A stretch of DNA of 64,000 bases from Hibiscus mutabilis (GCA_019671005.1 CM033718.1:22510014-22574013); one strand, 5' to 3'. Shown: positions 1 to 12,233, counted from the stretch's first letter. Program-made: numbers and translations. The notes: generated by a model not told the origin, from the letters alone.

Positions 1-473
1 TTGGAAACCTTTAAGAATCCTGCCTTGAACTATTTCTGTACTTCTTCTCTAACCTTTAGCAGTATGCCCTTTCTCATTCTTTTAAACTTTTGTTGGACAG
101 GCTTCCATTCTGGCCTGATAGGGAGTTTGTGCACCACAATATCTATGTTCAAACCTAGCATATCTTGATATGTCCATTCAAACACATCATTGAATTCTAA
201 AAGTAATTCCACCAACTCTTGCCTAACTTCTGATGATAACGTACTGCCGATTCTTACTTCTTTCATTTCTTTGTCAGTCTCCAGATTCAAGATCTCTACC
301 TTCTCTTGACACGAGAGGATTTGTTTTTCTTCACTTACCATCATCCTCAACAACTCCTCCGGGACATCTTCATCCTCTTCATCGATTTTCTCTAAGCATG
401 TGGGTTGCTCGAAATCCACTTCGAGATTAGGTTTCGAATCATTCATACAGTTTATGTTAAGAGGCTTGCACAA
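1..473 (-). pseudogene. gypsy reverse transcriptase, N-terminal part (runs off window)
   Basis: The minus-strand reading ends in the conserved entry to a gypsy RT: an FNDVFEWTYQDMLGL segment, then DIVVHKLP, then KFKRMRKG and REEVQK. In related elements this leads straight into the RT fingers. A TAG at 30-32 interrupts the frame just after REEVQK, and homologous sequence (FKAGFL) continues past it to the window edge. The upstream part is acidic, with many E and D residues, and is the poorly conserved linker between protease and RT. No catalytic RT box is inside the window. The family call is secure; the piece is non-functional. Confidence 0.8.
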
Positions 474-633
474 TTTTGAGAGTGTGCATTGGGAATGGAA
501 ATGAATAACTTATAAATAATAAATAAATAAATAAATAAATAAATGAAATGAATGTTATGTTTGCCATTTGAGAGAGTAATATAGAAAACGCCCATTTTAT
601 TGAAAGCAGATAGATAGTGACATAGTGGCCCTT

Positions 634-1044
634 TTACAAAAGATGCATGTTACTTTCAGGTCTAACAACCACATGCAGGTCTTCATAGGCCCAATTGTTA
701 AGTTCTTCACCCGAAAAACATGGGCGAATCTTGGCCAAGGGCTGGATAATCTTGTCGTTCTTGCATATCATATTCACGTCCATTCCTTCCAAAGCTTCAT
801 AGGCTAATTCTTCATGAATGCATTTTTTACCTTCTCGAATTACTTCTTGGGCATCATGTTCAGGATTCCTAAGTCCTCCAGATTTGAAGATGTTTTTGAA
901 ATCTGCATAGGTTATAGGGGCCCAAGGAATGTCCTCCCCTCTGAGTCGAGCCTTCCTTTGCTCTAGTGTCTTCCTCCATTCTTGTATCTTTTGCATAAAA
1001 TTTGTCCTATAACTGAGTCCAAGCCAGTCCACCTTATGGATCAC
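634..1044 (-). pseudogene. gypsy pol linker between protease and RT
   Basis: An open stretch of 136 codons on the minus strand, between the protease and RT pieces of the same element. It has no catalytic motif that I recognise. Its position matches the variable pro-RT linker of plant Tat elements. Ogre elements are known to have an intron between pro and RT, so the gap between this ORF and the RT piece (474-633) could be such an intron. That gap contains an (AAAT)n microsatellite at about 511-545. Assignment rests on position and composition only. Confidence 0.55.
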
Positions 1045-1074
1045 ACTGATGGGCCGAAGGCATCCTTGTAGATT

Positions 1075-1794
1075 TTATCCCAAACATTTCCCTTTTCTTG
1101 CCCCCTCCCTAGGAAATTGGCCCCTCTCAGCGACAAAGATAGCGTTGATAAACTCTAATGCCCTAAAAGAACATTCCATTGCTTCTTCATCGGTGTAGAT
1201 ATATGGTGTATCTAAAGTCACCAAGGCGATGATATCTTGTTCGGCATTCACTGTTACCAATTTTCCTTCAATAACGAACTTTAATTTCTGGTGCAGTGAA
1301 GATGAGACGGTGCCGGCTAAATGTATCCACGGCCTTCCCAGCAAATAATTATAGGATGCCCGGATATCTATGACTACAAAGTTAACCATATATTCGGTAG
1401 GGCCTACGAGCAGGGGTACTTCTATCTTCTCGACCACATCTCGTTGGGTCTCATCGAAGGCGCGCACTGTATTATGATAGGGCTTCATGTGTGAGCTATC
1501 AATTGGTAACCGTTGTAGAGTGGCCAATGGCATGACATTCAAGGCAGAACCATTATCAATTAGCACTCCTGGCAACACATAGCCCTTACAGTAAGTGGTA
1601 ATGTTTAAGGCCTTGGTGGACCCCCTACCTTCCGCTGGTACTTCGTCGTCACTAAAAGTGATAAAATTATCAGCGGTGATATATCCAACAATTCGGTACA
1701 ACTTCTCAACCGAGATATCATTTGGGACAAAAGTCTGATTCAAGACCTTCAATAGCGCGCCCCGTTGCTTTTCTGAGTTTAGCAGGAGATCCAA
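1075..1794 (-). pseudogene. gypsy retropepsin-like aspartic protease domain
   Basis: The minus-strand ORF of 239 codons holds the plant gypsy protease signature. It has an active-site loop DNGSALNVMP, where the D-N/T-G triad supplies the catalytic aspartate, and later a hydrophobic-hydrophobic-G block LLGRPWIHLAGTV. Both are typical of the Tat-lineage retropepsin that cleaves the gag-pol polyprotein. It lies downstream of gag (in minus orientation) with stop codons between about 1795 and 1840, so gag and pro are no longer one frame. The domain itself is uninterrupted, but the polyprotein is broken on both sides. Confidence 0.85.
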
Positions 1795-1839
1795 TACCGA
1801 GATTTGAGTCGGCTACTTTCGTAGTTATTCTATAATGTT

Positions 1840-4051
1840 TTATTCACTGTGTTTCAGAAATCTTAAAAATTCTTGAGCTTGGGTTTCTGTAATTGGTTCC
1901 TTGATCTTTGATGGTGGGTCTTCTCCGAACATCTTCTCGGGTTCGACCTTGGTTTCCTTGCTTCTTTCCTTTTGTTCTTTTGGTGCTTTTTGATTCTCCG
2001 GAGCATAGCATCGACCAATTCTCGTGAGTAGCCCTACATTTTTTACTTCTCCTTTATTTGGCTCCAAATGGCCTCCCCGAACAGGCTTCGTTTCCATTCC
2101 CATCTCTCCCTCCTTGTGAACTAGATGAGCCTAGTATCGTAATGCTTGTAGTGTAATTCTATGGAACCATCTGCATATCTTTGAAAGGGAAGGATCTTGG
2201 GGTAGCAATTATGATCTTGGGGGTTACCTTTGGTGCACTTGCCTCACTAGGCTGGAGACTGAGGACAAATGGTCTCTTTGCACTGTACTTAGTGTCTTGG
2301 CCCTCCAATGCACAGATTTCAAATTCCTTTTTCCCTCATTCCTTCTCAAAAAACGCGATCTCCTTGTTGTTCATCATATGTTGAATTAGTATGCGGAACT
2401 CTTCGTAATTCTGAATCTCATGATCTCTTGACTGATGATATTCACAGTACGGGCCACAACCTTTTTTCATGATTACCATTCCCCGGTCAACGAGACGTGC
2501 CATACACAACTACTGAAAGACCTACCTTAATGGGGACCGAACCTTAGACACGCTTGCCTTGGTCTTTCAGGCATATTCTTCTTCAATAACATTTATACCT
2601 TGCCCCGTGGTTTGGTATGGTGTTATTGGCAGTGTTGGGTTCCCCTAACTATAAGACTCCAGTCCAAATCAAATTCTAAACGAACTTCTTAAACGCTATA
2701 TAGTTCTTAATTAAATGCCCCATGATGTCAGCATGGTACTCACAATGTACCTTGGGGTCATACCACGCCGGGTAAGGGGGTTGTAAGGCGTGACATGATA
2801 ATGCCAAACTAGATCCGCCTTATACAACTATCAGTAGAGTTCTTTGTAAGACATCAGTATGAGACTAAAAGACCTATTCTCATTTTCCTTCTTGGGGCCC
2901 TTGTCTTCCATTTTTTTTTGAATTTTGGGCACTTCCCGCTGTCGCTTGGGGTTGGGAGATAGTGAGGTTCTTGATGGCCTCATAAGTATTTGTGTTGTTT
3001 ACTTCATTGAATCTCTTCTTGTAGTTCTTTCGCGTCGACCCCCCACTGTCAATTATCTCACTCTTAATAGCAGCCTCGATGCGCTCACCAGTCATATCAT
3101 CTCTGCAAAATTGCTAATAGGGTTGTTGATCAATCAATCGTAGAGCATCCCTTTTAGCGTATCCACGAACATCGATGTGATTTCGCTTTCAGAAAGTGGT
3201 GGCTGAACTTGACCTGCTATATCGCGCCATCGCTGAGCATATTCCCGGAGGCTTTCATTATGTCTCTGCTCCATCCCTTGTAACAAAAGACGATTAAAGA
3301 CCATATCAGCTATATGCTTGTACTTGTTATTAAAAGCTTTGGCCAGATCTTTCCATGACTTGATTTGAGCTCGAGTGAGATGATTATACCATCTTGAAGC
3401 AGATCCCGTTAAACTGTCTTGAAAACAGTAGATTAAAAGCTTCTCATTATCAGTGTACCCTACCATTTTCCGACAAAACATGGTCATATGGGTAGTGGGA
3501 CAAGTTGTTCCATCAAACTTTTTGAAGTACAGAGTCTTGAATTTGTATAGAATTTCCACATACGGGACTAAGCTGAGTTCTCTCGCGTTTAGTTCGTAAG
3601 GCCTTTCTTCGTCTTCCTTCACCCGAAACTTCTCTTTGAGATCTTTATGAGTGTCCTCTATCTGTTTTGAGAATTCTGCCTTGACTTGGTTAAATTTCTC
3701 CAACTTATCGAAATCTGGGATGCTATCCCCAACATTTTCGATGTTCCTCAATGTTATGCCCGGTGAGCTAGGGCGGAGGCACCGGCCTGATGAGATGAGG
3801 ATACTCCTTGCAGAGGGTTTGGTGGGGGGCTAATGAAGAGAGTGTTTTGAAAACTGGGCATATGAGTGATCCCTTGAGTCTTGAGTTGGGTTCTCGACGG
3901 TCTCATTTCCTCTTAGATTGGACTTTATCAGATGAGAAATCTCCTTCATCATGTCTTGTTGGGACTTGACGATGGTGTCCCTTAGTTCCTATTGAGCCCG
4001 TTCCAACTGGTCTCTAAGGTCAGGCTCCAACTTGGCAAAGCCTTCTTCCAT
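1840..4051 (-). pseudogene. gypsy gag (capsid and degenerate zinc knuckles), interrupted
   Basis: Gag probably begins at the ATG at 4051 (MEEGFAKLEPDL). The capsid core (retrotrans_gag) is open from 3751 to 3134, with FKKFDGTTCPTTHM, the FQDSLTGSASRWYN block, and WKDLAKAFNNKYK followed by a YAQRWRD segment. Further left on the minus strand are pieces with a CEYH-type zinc-knuckle remnant around 2690-2760, another CEYH near 2430, and a basic tail (2103-1840). TAA/TAG stops and frame changes break the frame at about 3990, 3130, 2700 and 2500. In the living family this protein forms the particle shell. Here it is a relic. Confidence 0.8.
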
Positions 4052-4379
4052 TTGCCTTGTTCGTAAATGAGTACGGTAAGGATGCAGAATGATTGTAATG
4101 TAAAGAACCAAAATGCTATCTTTCTGAAATAGAAACCTTTTAATTAATTGATGGTAATTAGTCGAAATGCAAACAAAATTATTGACTAAAAGATTGTTAG
4201 CATTTAAACAAAGAATGTAGATGAAACAAAAAAAACTATGCATGAATGCAAAGAGCAACACTGAGTTCAGCAAATATCATCGTTAAACGACTTGCATTAA
4301 TGGAAACGTAGTCTGGTTACAATAACTTAAAGAAACCCCACTACACATATGGCTTCAAGGTAGTATCGAGGTTAATAAT

Positions 4380-6411
4380 CTTCCTTAGGATCTACACAAT
4401 CCTCTATCCTTCTTCGGATTCATCGTCTACACAATCACGAAGTTCAGTGGCATGTTCTACGAGAAATTGTATCTTCTGAGCAACCTCTTACATCTGAATG
4501 GTCCACCATGCCAACCCTTGTTCCTGCCTCCAAATTGGGTAAGCGGAAAAGTGCAGTTGCTCCAAGCTTGGTGTCGGACGTACTTGAATTGCTCTCCTAA
4601 GTCTGGCCACATGATTCTTGAGCTGTTGGACCTCAGCTTCCAATTTCTTCGACACGCGTCATTAGAGCTTGGTTTTCTGAGTAACTAGCCTTTAACTTGC
4701 TAGCTGAGCCCTTGTGCTTGAAAAATGACTTTTTCAAACATTTCACCTGATCGTTCAAGGCCTCATTTTGGTGTTGTTCCTTCTCGATCTGCCTAGAATG
4801 AGAGGTTCTTAGATTCTTCATTTATTGGGTTAAAGCGAGCACTTGATCCTTGTGCTCGTAATACATTCTCTTATATTTCATGGCTCGTGCATTCTCTTCC
4901 TTAAGTTGGAGCTCTAACCCCTCGCTTGGTCCATCTTCTGCGATTCTCTTACTCCTGTTTAGTCTTTTAAGTTTCTGAATATCTTCTTTCTCCAATTTGA
5001 GTTCAAGTTCCAACTCATCCTTCTTCCTTTGTAGACCCTTAATTATTCCTTCAAACTACGTCTTCTCTAGTTCGAAGTTAAACTTTTCTTAGTGGGTCTT
5101 CTCCTCAAGCTTAAGGTACTACTTTCGCTCTTCTTCCAGTTGCTTCCTCATCAACTCAGCTTCGGTAGGGAGTGTGGACAATCTCTCTTTCATAGATCTC
5201 TCTCTATCAAAATTCAATTGAGGGATGTTATCGTTGACACGATTAAATTGCCATGCTTCATATTCATGAGTGACTATGTACGGAGCATTTACGATCCTAA
5301 CCCATCTTGCATTATTCCAGGTTGAAGAAGCATTGTATACCATCATCTTGTACCCATTCTCCTTCGCATAATCCATGTTAAACTTATTCAGATCCTTGGT
5401 GGCTGGCACGAACTGCTTTGAACCATACTGTCTCAAAACTAGAAGAGGCGCATACACGGTATGCCCCCAAAGGCCAAGTAGTGGTACCCATGAATGCTTT
5501 TCACATCTATAGAGAATGTTCTTTGCCAACAACTACAGTGCTCTCCAAACTATATCTTTCTCCTTTAGATTTCGGAGGACGTCTTGCCATACTTCCTCGG
5601 ACCTCTAGGTCGGCCAGTCATTCTTTCGTAGGAACTCCTCTAGGGGCGAGAACTTGCCATCGTAAAGGTGCTTGGAGAAATTGGGATTGGTCTAAAGGTG
5701 GCTGTAGAACCAAACAGTTAGAAGCTACGGGCATCCTCAGAAGTTCCCTCCATCATTCTCCCGACAGAATCTCAAAGACTGAAAAGTTTCGGCCAAGATT
5801 ACGGGTACGAGATTAGTCTCACTACTCAAACGATCAAAACGATCTAGAACTGATGGATCAATGAGTCCCAGTGCTCGAGGAAAGAGTACCAATCCGTATA
5901 TCAACAATGCAAAGATATTCCGCTAGGCTCGGCCCACATGATGCATAGAGGCTAATGCCAAAATCCTTTCCCACTTAAGATACTCCTTATTGTTCCAAGT
6001 AGTGACATGCTGCTCGACCCAAGTTAGCAACGTGTCTGAGAACTTTTTTAACTTAGCCTAAAAAGCTTTGTTCTTACTCGGCTTAGAATACACCCGATCC
6101 GTGTCAATCCTCTTGCAATTTATAAGGTCCCGGTATTCTTCGATTATCAGAGTTAGATCAAAATTATCAATCGTGAAGCTATAGGCAGAGTTCCAAAAAC
6201 CCACCAAGGCTTGCAGTAGTGCTTGATCAACTGGGACCTCTAGTAAATACGCAATGTCACCATATTGTTCCCTAAAAGTGCCATTTGTTTCAAAATCCCA
6301 ACTGTTCTAAAACAACTTTAAATCGGACACATCATTGGACCTTGTGTTCAAAATCCCTCATGCAACTGCCCCCTTCCGACCATATCTGAACCTCATAATT
6401 CTTTTCGTCAT
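4380..6411 (-). pseudogene. Extra ORF upstream of gag: DUF7745-like region plus coiled coil
   Basis: Starts at the ATG at 6411 (MTKRIMRFRYGRKG). The N-terminal half reads as VDQALLQALVGFWNSAY, then LTLIIEEYRDLINCKRIDTD, then WVEQHVTTWNNKEYLKWERI. I associate this pattern with the plant DUF7745 family that is abundant in Malvaceae gypsy elements. From about 5160 to 4640 the protein becomes a long charged coiled coil (EERK, ELELELKLEKEDIQKLKRL). In-frame stops occur at about 6360, 6310, 6055 and 5110. Position matches ORF1 of Ogre elements, whose function is unknown. The DUF name is from memory; the reading frame and coiled coil are visible directly. Confidence 0.65.
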
Positions 6412-7176
6412 TGCTGCAAACTAAGTCTCCCATCGATCTACTATTTAACTTCAAACTATTTCTAACTCAGTGTGCTATTCATGACATGATAAAAATATGC
6501 AAAACAAAAGATGAAGAGGAAATGAGAGAAAATAAGTTTTAGTCAAGTGATGGTAAATAAATTGAAAAACGAGAAAAGGTAAACGCAAAATGAAATAAGC
6601 ACAAGCATGAAAATAAGGAAATAAACCTAATCTCATGAATTCTAGTTCGCTAAGGTTATCCGCATAGCTTTAATGGGGTGGTTTTTTTCTAGATTATCAC
6701 ACATGGGTTCGGTTCTAATACAAGGATACCCGAATCTATCTCATTACCTACTAAGGCAACAAGAACCCCAGTTCTAGCCCATTACAAGCTTGTGAATTGG
6801 TTCAGTTCGAGGGAAAGCACGACCTAGTGACGTGGAAGGCTGTTCACGTATCAAAATGCGTAGATTTCGGAAGTGAATTACTGACTCGTTGAGGGCTACT
6901 CATATGGGTATGTGGCGTTTAACTCTCACTTAAGGGATGGAGCTCGGGTATAGAGCTTGATGATCATGATGCAACACATGTCGGTGATTCCTTAGAAATT
7001 AAATGAAAAATTAATTCTAAGACCACCAATTGTCAAAGCCTGTTCAATTGTAGTTACATTTTCAGGAAATTGTCAACCTCACTAGAATCGATTAAAATTC
7101 CGACAATTTTCCATCATTAAAACAACAAATATTTTCTTGGCCTAACTCTCATTTTGTTTTGTAAAAACAAAATTCG
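6412..7176 (-). other. Untranslated leader of the gypsy element
   Basis: No ORF. A block near 6935-6985 (GGGATGGAGCTCGGGTA and following) closely matches 63390-63425 in the leader of the right-hand gypsy element. The two elements therefore share a leader as well as gag and PBS type. Confidence 0.6.
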
Positions 7177-7194
7177 TCCCCAAAGGAGTTGCCA
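7177..7194 (-). other. Primer-binding site, tRNA-Arg type
   Basis: On the minus strand it reads TGGCAACTCCTTTGGGGA, four bases inside the LTR edge. It resembles the complement of the 3' end of plant tRNA-Arg (TGGCGACTCCGCTGGGGA), with three mismatches. A tRNA-Arg primer is a known Ogre feature. Confidence 0.7.
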
Positions 7195-7198
7195 TGCT

Positions 7199-10100
7199 GT
7201 AGCAACATTTTTTTGAAAAACTCTAGAAAATTATAAGTTCAGTGCTACGGGTTATCCCCAAAATTATTTCTTTATAATCTTGGCTTAAAGGGATTTCTTT
7301 TGAAAATTCTTTTTCTTTTGAAAATCGATAAAAACTTGGATACGGTAGGCTGAACACCACAAAACCAGAGATTCAGTTTGAAAAGGTTCGAGAGTTGGTT
7401 ACGTGTGGGGAAATGTTAGCACCCCCATCATGCTCGAAAATCGGTACCAAAATATTTGTTGCTTTTAATCAAAATAAATTGTCAAAATTTGAAAGGAATT
7501 TAATTTGGTGTCCTAATTGAAAATTAACCTTAATTGAACGAGCTTTATAAAATTGGTGGGTTCAAATTAATTGGACATTTAATTAATAAGGTTGACAATA
7601 CATCGGACCATAGACTAAACCGACATCATATAAGCTTGACTGCCGTGTTAGTTTATGGTTCGGATCCCGCACGTCACCTTTATGCATGGTGCAAGCAGTT
7701 AAAGAATGATGTAGTGATTTATCATGTTTTAATTCTACCTTGAGTTGGTAAGGATTAGTTCAAATATTTGGTCAACATCCTTTAAGCTCGGACTGTTACG
7801 ACACAAATATCGGAATTAATGAATGCCTCCCTTTTTATGGTTTAAATTAATTAATTCAAAATAAATGGGTCACATGAATCACAATTAAAAATGGATGTCA
7901 CAAAAAGGCTTGAAAATTAAACACACAAAGGCTAACTAAAATTCCTAACCTAAAATGCCCAAATTATGGAAATTTAATTAGTGATCTAGTTACTAATTAG
8001 GTGCTTCTAGTAGTAACCCTAAATTAATTAATCCTAAAAGGCTAGAGAACCCTAATAAATTATGAGTTATCTTGTGATATGATGATTAATTCGATTAATT
8101 TTAAACTAGTATTCTAATAAACCAAGAATACTATTTAGAATAAGCCAAATTAATTAATCATAGCTTTAAATTAAAATGTTTGTCTAATTCCATGTCAATT
8201 TTGTCTTAAAAGATAATTAAGAGGTGTTCGACCAATTTTAATGAATTTAACATTTACCCTAATAAGAAAAGGCAAATTTAAATTTACTAAACTGATTCGA
8301 ACATTAAGACTAACTATGGCTCCAAAACTAATCCTAGAATTAACTTAATTAAGTTAATGGTCATGCCCCTATTAGACGAGCACACGACTTAAATTAATTA
8401 AATTAATTCCCACACTAATCTAAAACTAACTTAACAAGCTAAGACCCAAAAGGCTAAACCTAAAGCCCACTAAGCTAAGGTTAACCCTAAGCCCAAACTA
8501 TCCTAATTCCCAACTAAGACTAGAAGGACCAAAGGCCTAAGACATAAATAAACATGTATCAAAAACCACAAGTTAAAAAGCTAACATATTACAACTTATA
8601 CATTATATAAAATATATATTATGTACATAAAACTATATTGTATATTCTAAAAACCATGTATTAAAAAAACTTATATTGTATATGTGTTAAAAAATTATTA
8701 TATATAAAAACCTTAATACATATGAAAACCTTAATATCTATATTTAATATACAAAAGATATATTGTACATATCATATGAAAGTAGGTGTTATATATATAT
8801 ATATATTAAAAGAAACTATTCAACATATTTTATAAAGAAAAAACATGTATTATATATATTATATGAAAAATGATATATTATATAGACAAAATATATTGTA
8901 ACATAGGAAGACCATATACTATAACTAGACTATATCTTATAAACATATATATATATATATATACATATATATAACCATGTATAATATAATTCCAACAACC
9001 ACAAGAAAACATATAACAAAAATAAAGCAAGATTATCAACAATATAAAAGATGGAAAATAAAATGAATGAAAAGAAATAAATAGAAAGGTTTTTAATCAC
9101 TAGAAAAGGACCAAACTGAACAAAACTCAAAATTAAGGGCCATATTTTAAAAAGAAAACGGAGATGAAATCACAAACGGATTGAAAACCACAGGGACCGG
9201 AGACATAATTAAAAAAGACAGAATGGCTTGCTATTGTGATTATCCCACGCGGAGGGACTAAAACTGAGATTTCAAAAGGCGAAAGCCCTGGGTGCGTTAT
9301 TAAAAGGGAAATAGGGACTCATAATGTAATTTTTCCAATTTTAAAAGGGGTCGAGTATATATCATAAACTAAACATAATTTTCCCCTTTTGGCATAAACC
9401 AGAGTTCTCTCTATCTCAACCCCCTCTTTCTATAATTCCCAGAACGGGGATGAACACCGCCGTGGTGTTCATCCCCAAACCTAGAAACCACAATGTTCTT
9501 CCAGAAACTGATGACCGGCCGTTGCTGGCCAACATCGGAAACCTAAAAAAACCCTTTTCGAACCCCCTTTTGTGTTCCTAAACTAGATCCGAGCATAGAT
9601 TTAAAAGAATATTCGTAAAACTCGCCTTTATTTTGAAAACCAGAGACCTAAAATCCCCTCCACTAATCTCTCCTCCAATTCACCATACGCGGTCTCAGAG
9701 GGTCCGATAGGCTTGTCATCGGTACGGGAAGGACACAAACGAGTGGGAGACCAAAGTGACATAAGGGTAAACCCTAACTCTACCCTTTTTACCTTTTGTT
9801 TCTGTTTGTATGAGTTCTAGTTGATCTATGATAATGCAGAAGAAATAAAAGAAAGAAGAGGGAGGTTACCTCCAAGATCTGAGGTTTCTACCTTTTTTTC
9901 AATTTTCTAATGAATTACAATTGTCTTTTTGTTCGATTTTTATAACTGTGTTTACATTGATATTTGATATGTAAAAAATACATCAAAATCTGTCAATGGT
10001 TACTTTTGTTTCTGATCTGGTCAGTTTCTAAGATTTGTCTAATATCTTCATTTGTTTTTTGATTTTTTCTAATTTTATCCCTTTATATGCCCTGATATCG

Positions 10101-11091
10101 TGCTTTTTCCTTGCATGTGACGAGAGAGGAGGAGAGGACCATTGCTGAGGGCTGAGGAGTAGCAGGCGGCGGAGGCAGAAGATGACGGAGGTGACAGAGT
10201 GAGAATATGCTTGAGGAGCAAGGGTTGCTGGTAGCATCATCCTTGCACGCGCGTGTGGGACGATCGAACGGTCTAAGGAAGCTGAAGAGTTGTGCGTGCA
10301 CTTCTCACACGCGTGGGAAGTCGGGCTGTCGCGCGTGAACGTGTGGAGAAGTGGAAGGGGCTGGCTGGTCGTGATCTGAATCGTTAGATCATAAATGATC
10401 CGACAGCTATCCTCCCTTGGCTGTATAAAATAGGATATAGATCAGGGTTTTTGTTAGGTTTTTTAATTATTTAGGGCTTACTTATTTCGGGTCAGACGAG
10501 CCATTATTGTACATATATATATATATTGGGGCTTATTAATAAATGTAAATGGACTGAATATAACTTGGGTTTTTATTAAACTTTAGCTATCGGGCTTTAT
10601 TTGTTAGTTTTAGTTTCATAATAATAATACTAATAACATAACAAAGATAATATAATAATATAATGGTAATAATAATATGATAATAATATCTATATAAACA
10701 TAATAGTGATAATAATAATAGTACGGATGATAACATAATAGTAGTAATAGCTAATGTCAAATATAATAATAATACTAATAGCAAAGATATGATCACAATA
10801 GTATACTAATTCATGATAATAATAATGTTTAAGGATTTTTTTTTCAAATGGATACTAATAATACTATATAATACATAACACTTAATATTTAGGGGGTTTC
10901 AAATGGATGATAACATAATAATAAAAGTATTATATATACATGTACTATATAATTGTAAAAAAACAAATAATAATACTAATAATCTTTTTGTTGTTTCTTT
11001 GTTTTAACGATGATTATATGCTATATAGTAAAGCCCTTATTTGCAAAAATGTAAAAACGGGTTACCACCCCGGATAAAATTAGTGATTACA
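7199..11091 (-). repeat. 5' LTR of the left gypsy element (3.9 kb)
   Basis: Plus-strand ends are TGTAGCAACA at 7199 and GATTACA at 11091. Both ends and several interior blocks (for example the TCGTGTGCTCGTCT block, antisense near 8375-8395) match the solo LTR at 21638-23544 in opposite orientation, which fixes the borders independently. It is about twice as long as that solo LTR. The extra length includes AT-rich microsatellite stretches (8570-8980, 10610-11000) and a GC-richer segment (9130-10450) that looks like the transcribed leader. Short ORFs inside are not convincing genes. Confidence 0.8.
9446..9476. other. Perfect 13 bp stem-loop inside the LTR
   Basis: GGGGATGAACACC at 9446-9458 is followed by the 5-base loop GCCGT and the exact reverse complement GGTGTTCATCCCC at 9464-9476. 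It lies in the GC-rich, probably transcribed part of the LTR. Confidence 0.85.
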
Positions 11092-11640
11092 GAAACAAAA
11101 GGGGTACTATTGACGATTATTGGGTTACTGTGGATGATGGACGTTATATTCAAAAGAAAGCTTCGACTGTTATTGCGTATTTTGATTTTCTTTTTCTTTT
11201 TTTATATTTGAATTTTTTGTGGACATAGTCCCTAAAATTCTCTCTTATATTGTTAAGGTTGTACCTGATTTTGTTTCAATAAAATTCAGTATCCTTTCAA
11301 GGTTCAAAAAAAAAATAATCATGTTTTATATTTTCGTATATTCATCTGCCTTTGTCACACTTTTTATCTTTACTACTATGCTCTTGTTGGATAGAAACAA
11401 AGGGGTACTATTGACGATTATTGAGTTACTGTGGATAATGGACGTCATATTCAAAAGAAGGCTTCGACTGTTATTGCGTATTTTGATTTTCTTTTTCTTT
11501 TGTTTTATATTTGAATTTTTTGCGGACATGGTCCCTAAAATTCTCTCTTCTATTGTTAAGGTTGTACCTTATTTTGTTTCAATAAAATTCAGTATCCTTT
11601 CAAGATTCAAAAAAAATAATCATGTTTTATATTCTTGTTA
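11092..11640. repeat. Duplicated segment of about 250 bp, second copy about 302 bp downstream
   Basis: Copy 1 starts at 11092 with GAAACAAAAGGGGTACTATTG and copy 2 at about 11394 with almost the same bases. Similarity continues through the CTTCGACTGTTATTGCG and CCCTAAAATTCTCTC blocks to the ATAATCATGTTTTATATT end of each. A unique spacer of about 50 bp (TTCGTATATTCATCTGCC and on) separates them. Copy 1 begins exactly at the LTR edge. The ORF across both copies is a shadow of the repeat. Confidence 0.85.
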
Positions 11641-11649
11641 TAATTGTAT

Positions 11650-12233
11650 TTAAAATTTTATAATTATTTATATTTTGATATATTTGTAATTTTTTTAAAA
11701 TAGTCTAAAGGTGACTACAATGTAGTATTTGTTCATACATGTTCTTAACCCTTTAACAATGCATACACGCTTTGCAGTCAAAATGATTAAGCATGAGTCT
11801 TCTAGGATCACCCGCTTTTTTAATGTGACCACTTGTTGTGTTCAATATATTTATTTTATGTAAATTTTAGTACAATCATATAGTTATGATATATTCACAA
11901 TATTTTCATGTACTGTCGACGTATTCGTATTATTTTCATGTCATGTTTATAATTATTTTGTACAATCTTCTATAATAATTTAATTTCAAGTCTAAATTGG
12001 TTCACTTAAAAAATTAAATTATTACATACATTATATACTAATAAAATATTTTTCAGCAAAAAATTAATTAATTGTCATATTTATAATTTTAATAAATTTT
12101 TCCTAAACATAACGAATTTTATCAATGTTCCAATTTTAGAGTTCAATTAGAAGTTTAGAACTAGAATTAGGAAAATACAAATCCAATACAACCGGAAGAC
12201 GTTACAGATAACCTTAAATTTACCGTACAATCT
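11650..12233. other. AT-rich intergenic DNA
   Basis: No ORF, RNA gene or element terminus recognised. Confidence 0.5.

Larger units (their letters stand above)
1..11091 (-). mobile_element. Ogre/Tat-type Ty3-gypsy retrotransposon, left part outside window
   Basis: Read on the minus strand, the order is long LTR (11091-7199), PBS (7194-7177), leader, extra ORF with a DUF7745-like region and coiled coil (6411 to about 4380), gag (4051 to about 1840), protease (1794-1075), and the start of RT running off the left edge. An extra ORF upstream of gag, very long LTRs and a tRNA-Arg primer site are known marks of the Ogre group of the Tat lineage. Stops interrupt every ORF (for example at 30-32), so the copy is dead. 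The 3' LTR and the rest of pol should lie left of base 1. Confidence 0.85.

Noticed and set aside
8930..9130. Hydrophobic minus-strand ORF
   Set aside because: It is translated from TA-rich microsatellite DNA inside the LTR; no start context or family.
10028..10301. Two overlapping minus-strand ORFs with Ser/Pro/Arg-rich sequence
   Set aside because: They lie inside the gypsy LTR in a GC-richer leader-like zone, have no recognisable domain, and run in two frames at once.
11219..11653. 144-codon plus-strand ORF rich in Phe, Ile and Leu
   Set aside because: It runs through both copies of the repeated segment and repeats its own sequence (PKILS-IVKVVP twice). The hydrophobic look comes from T-rich DNA, not from a membrane protein gene.
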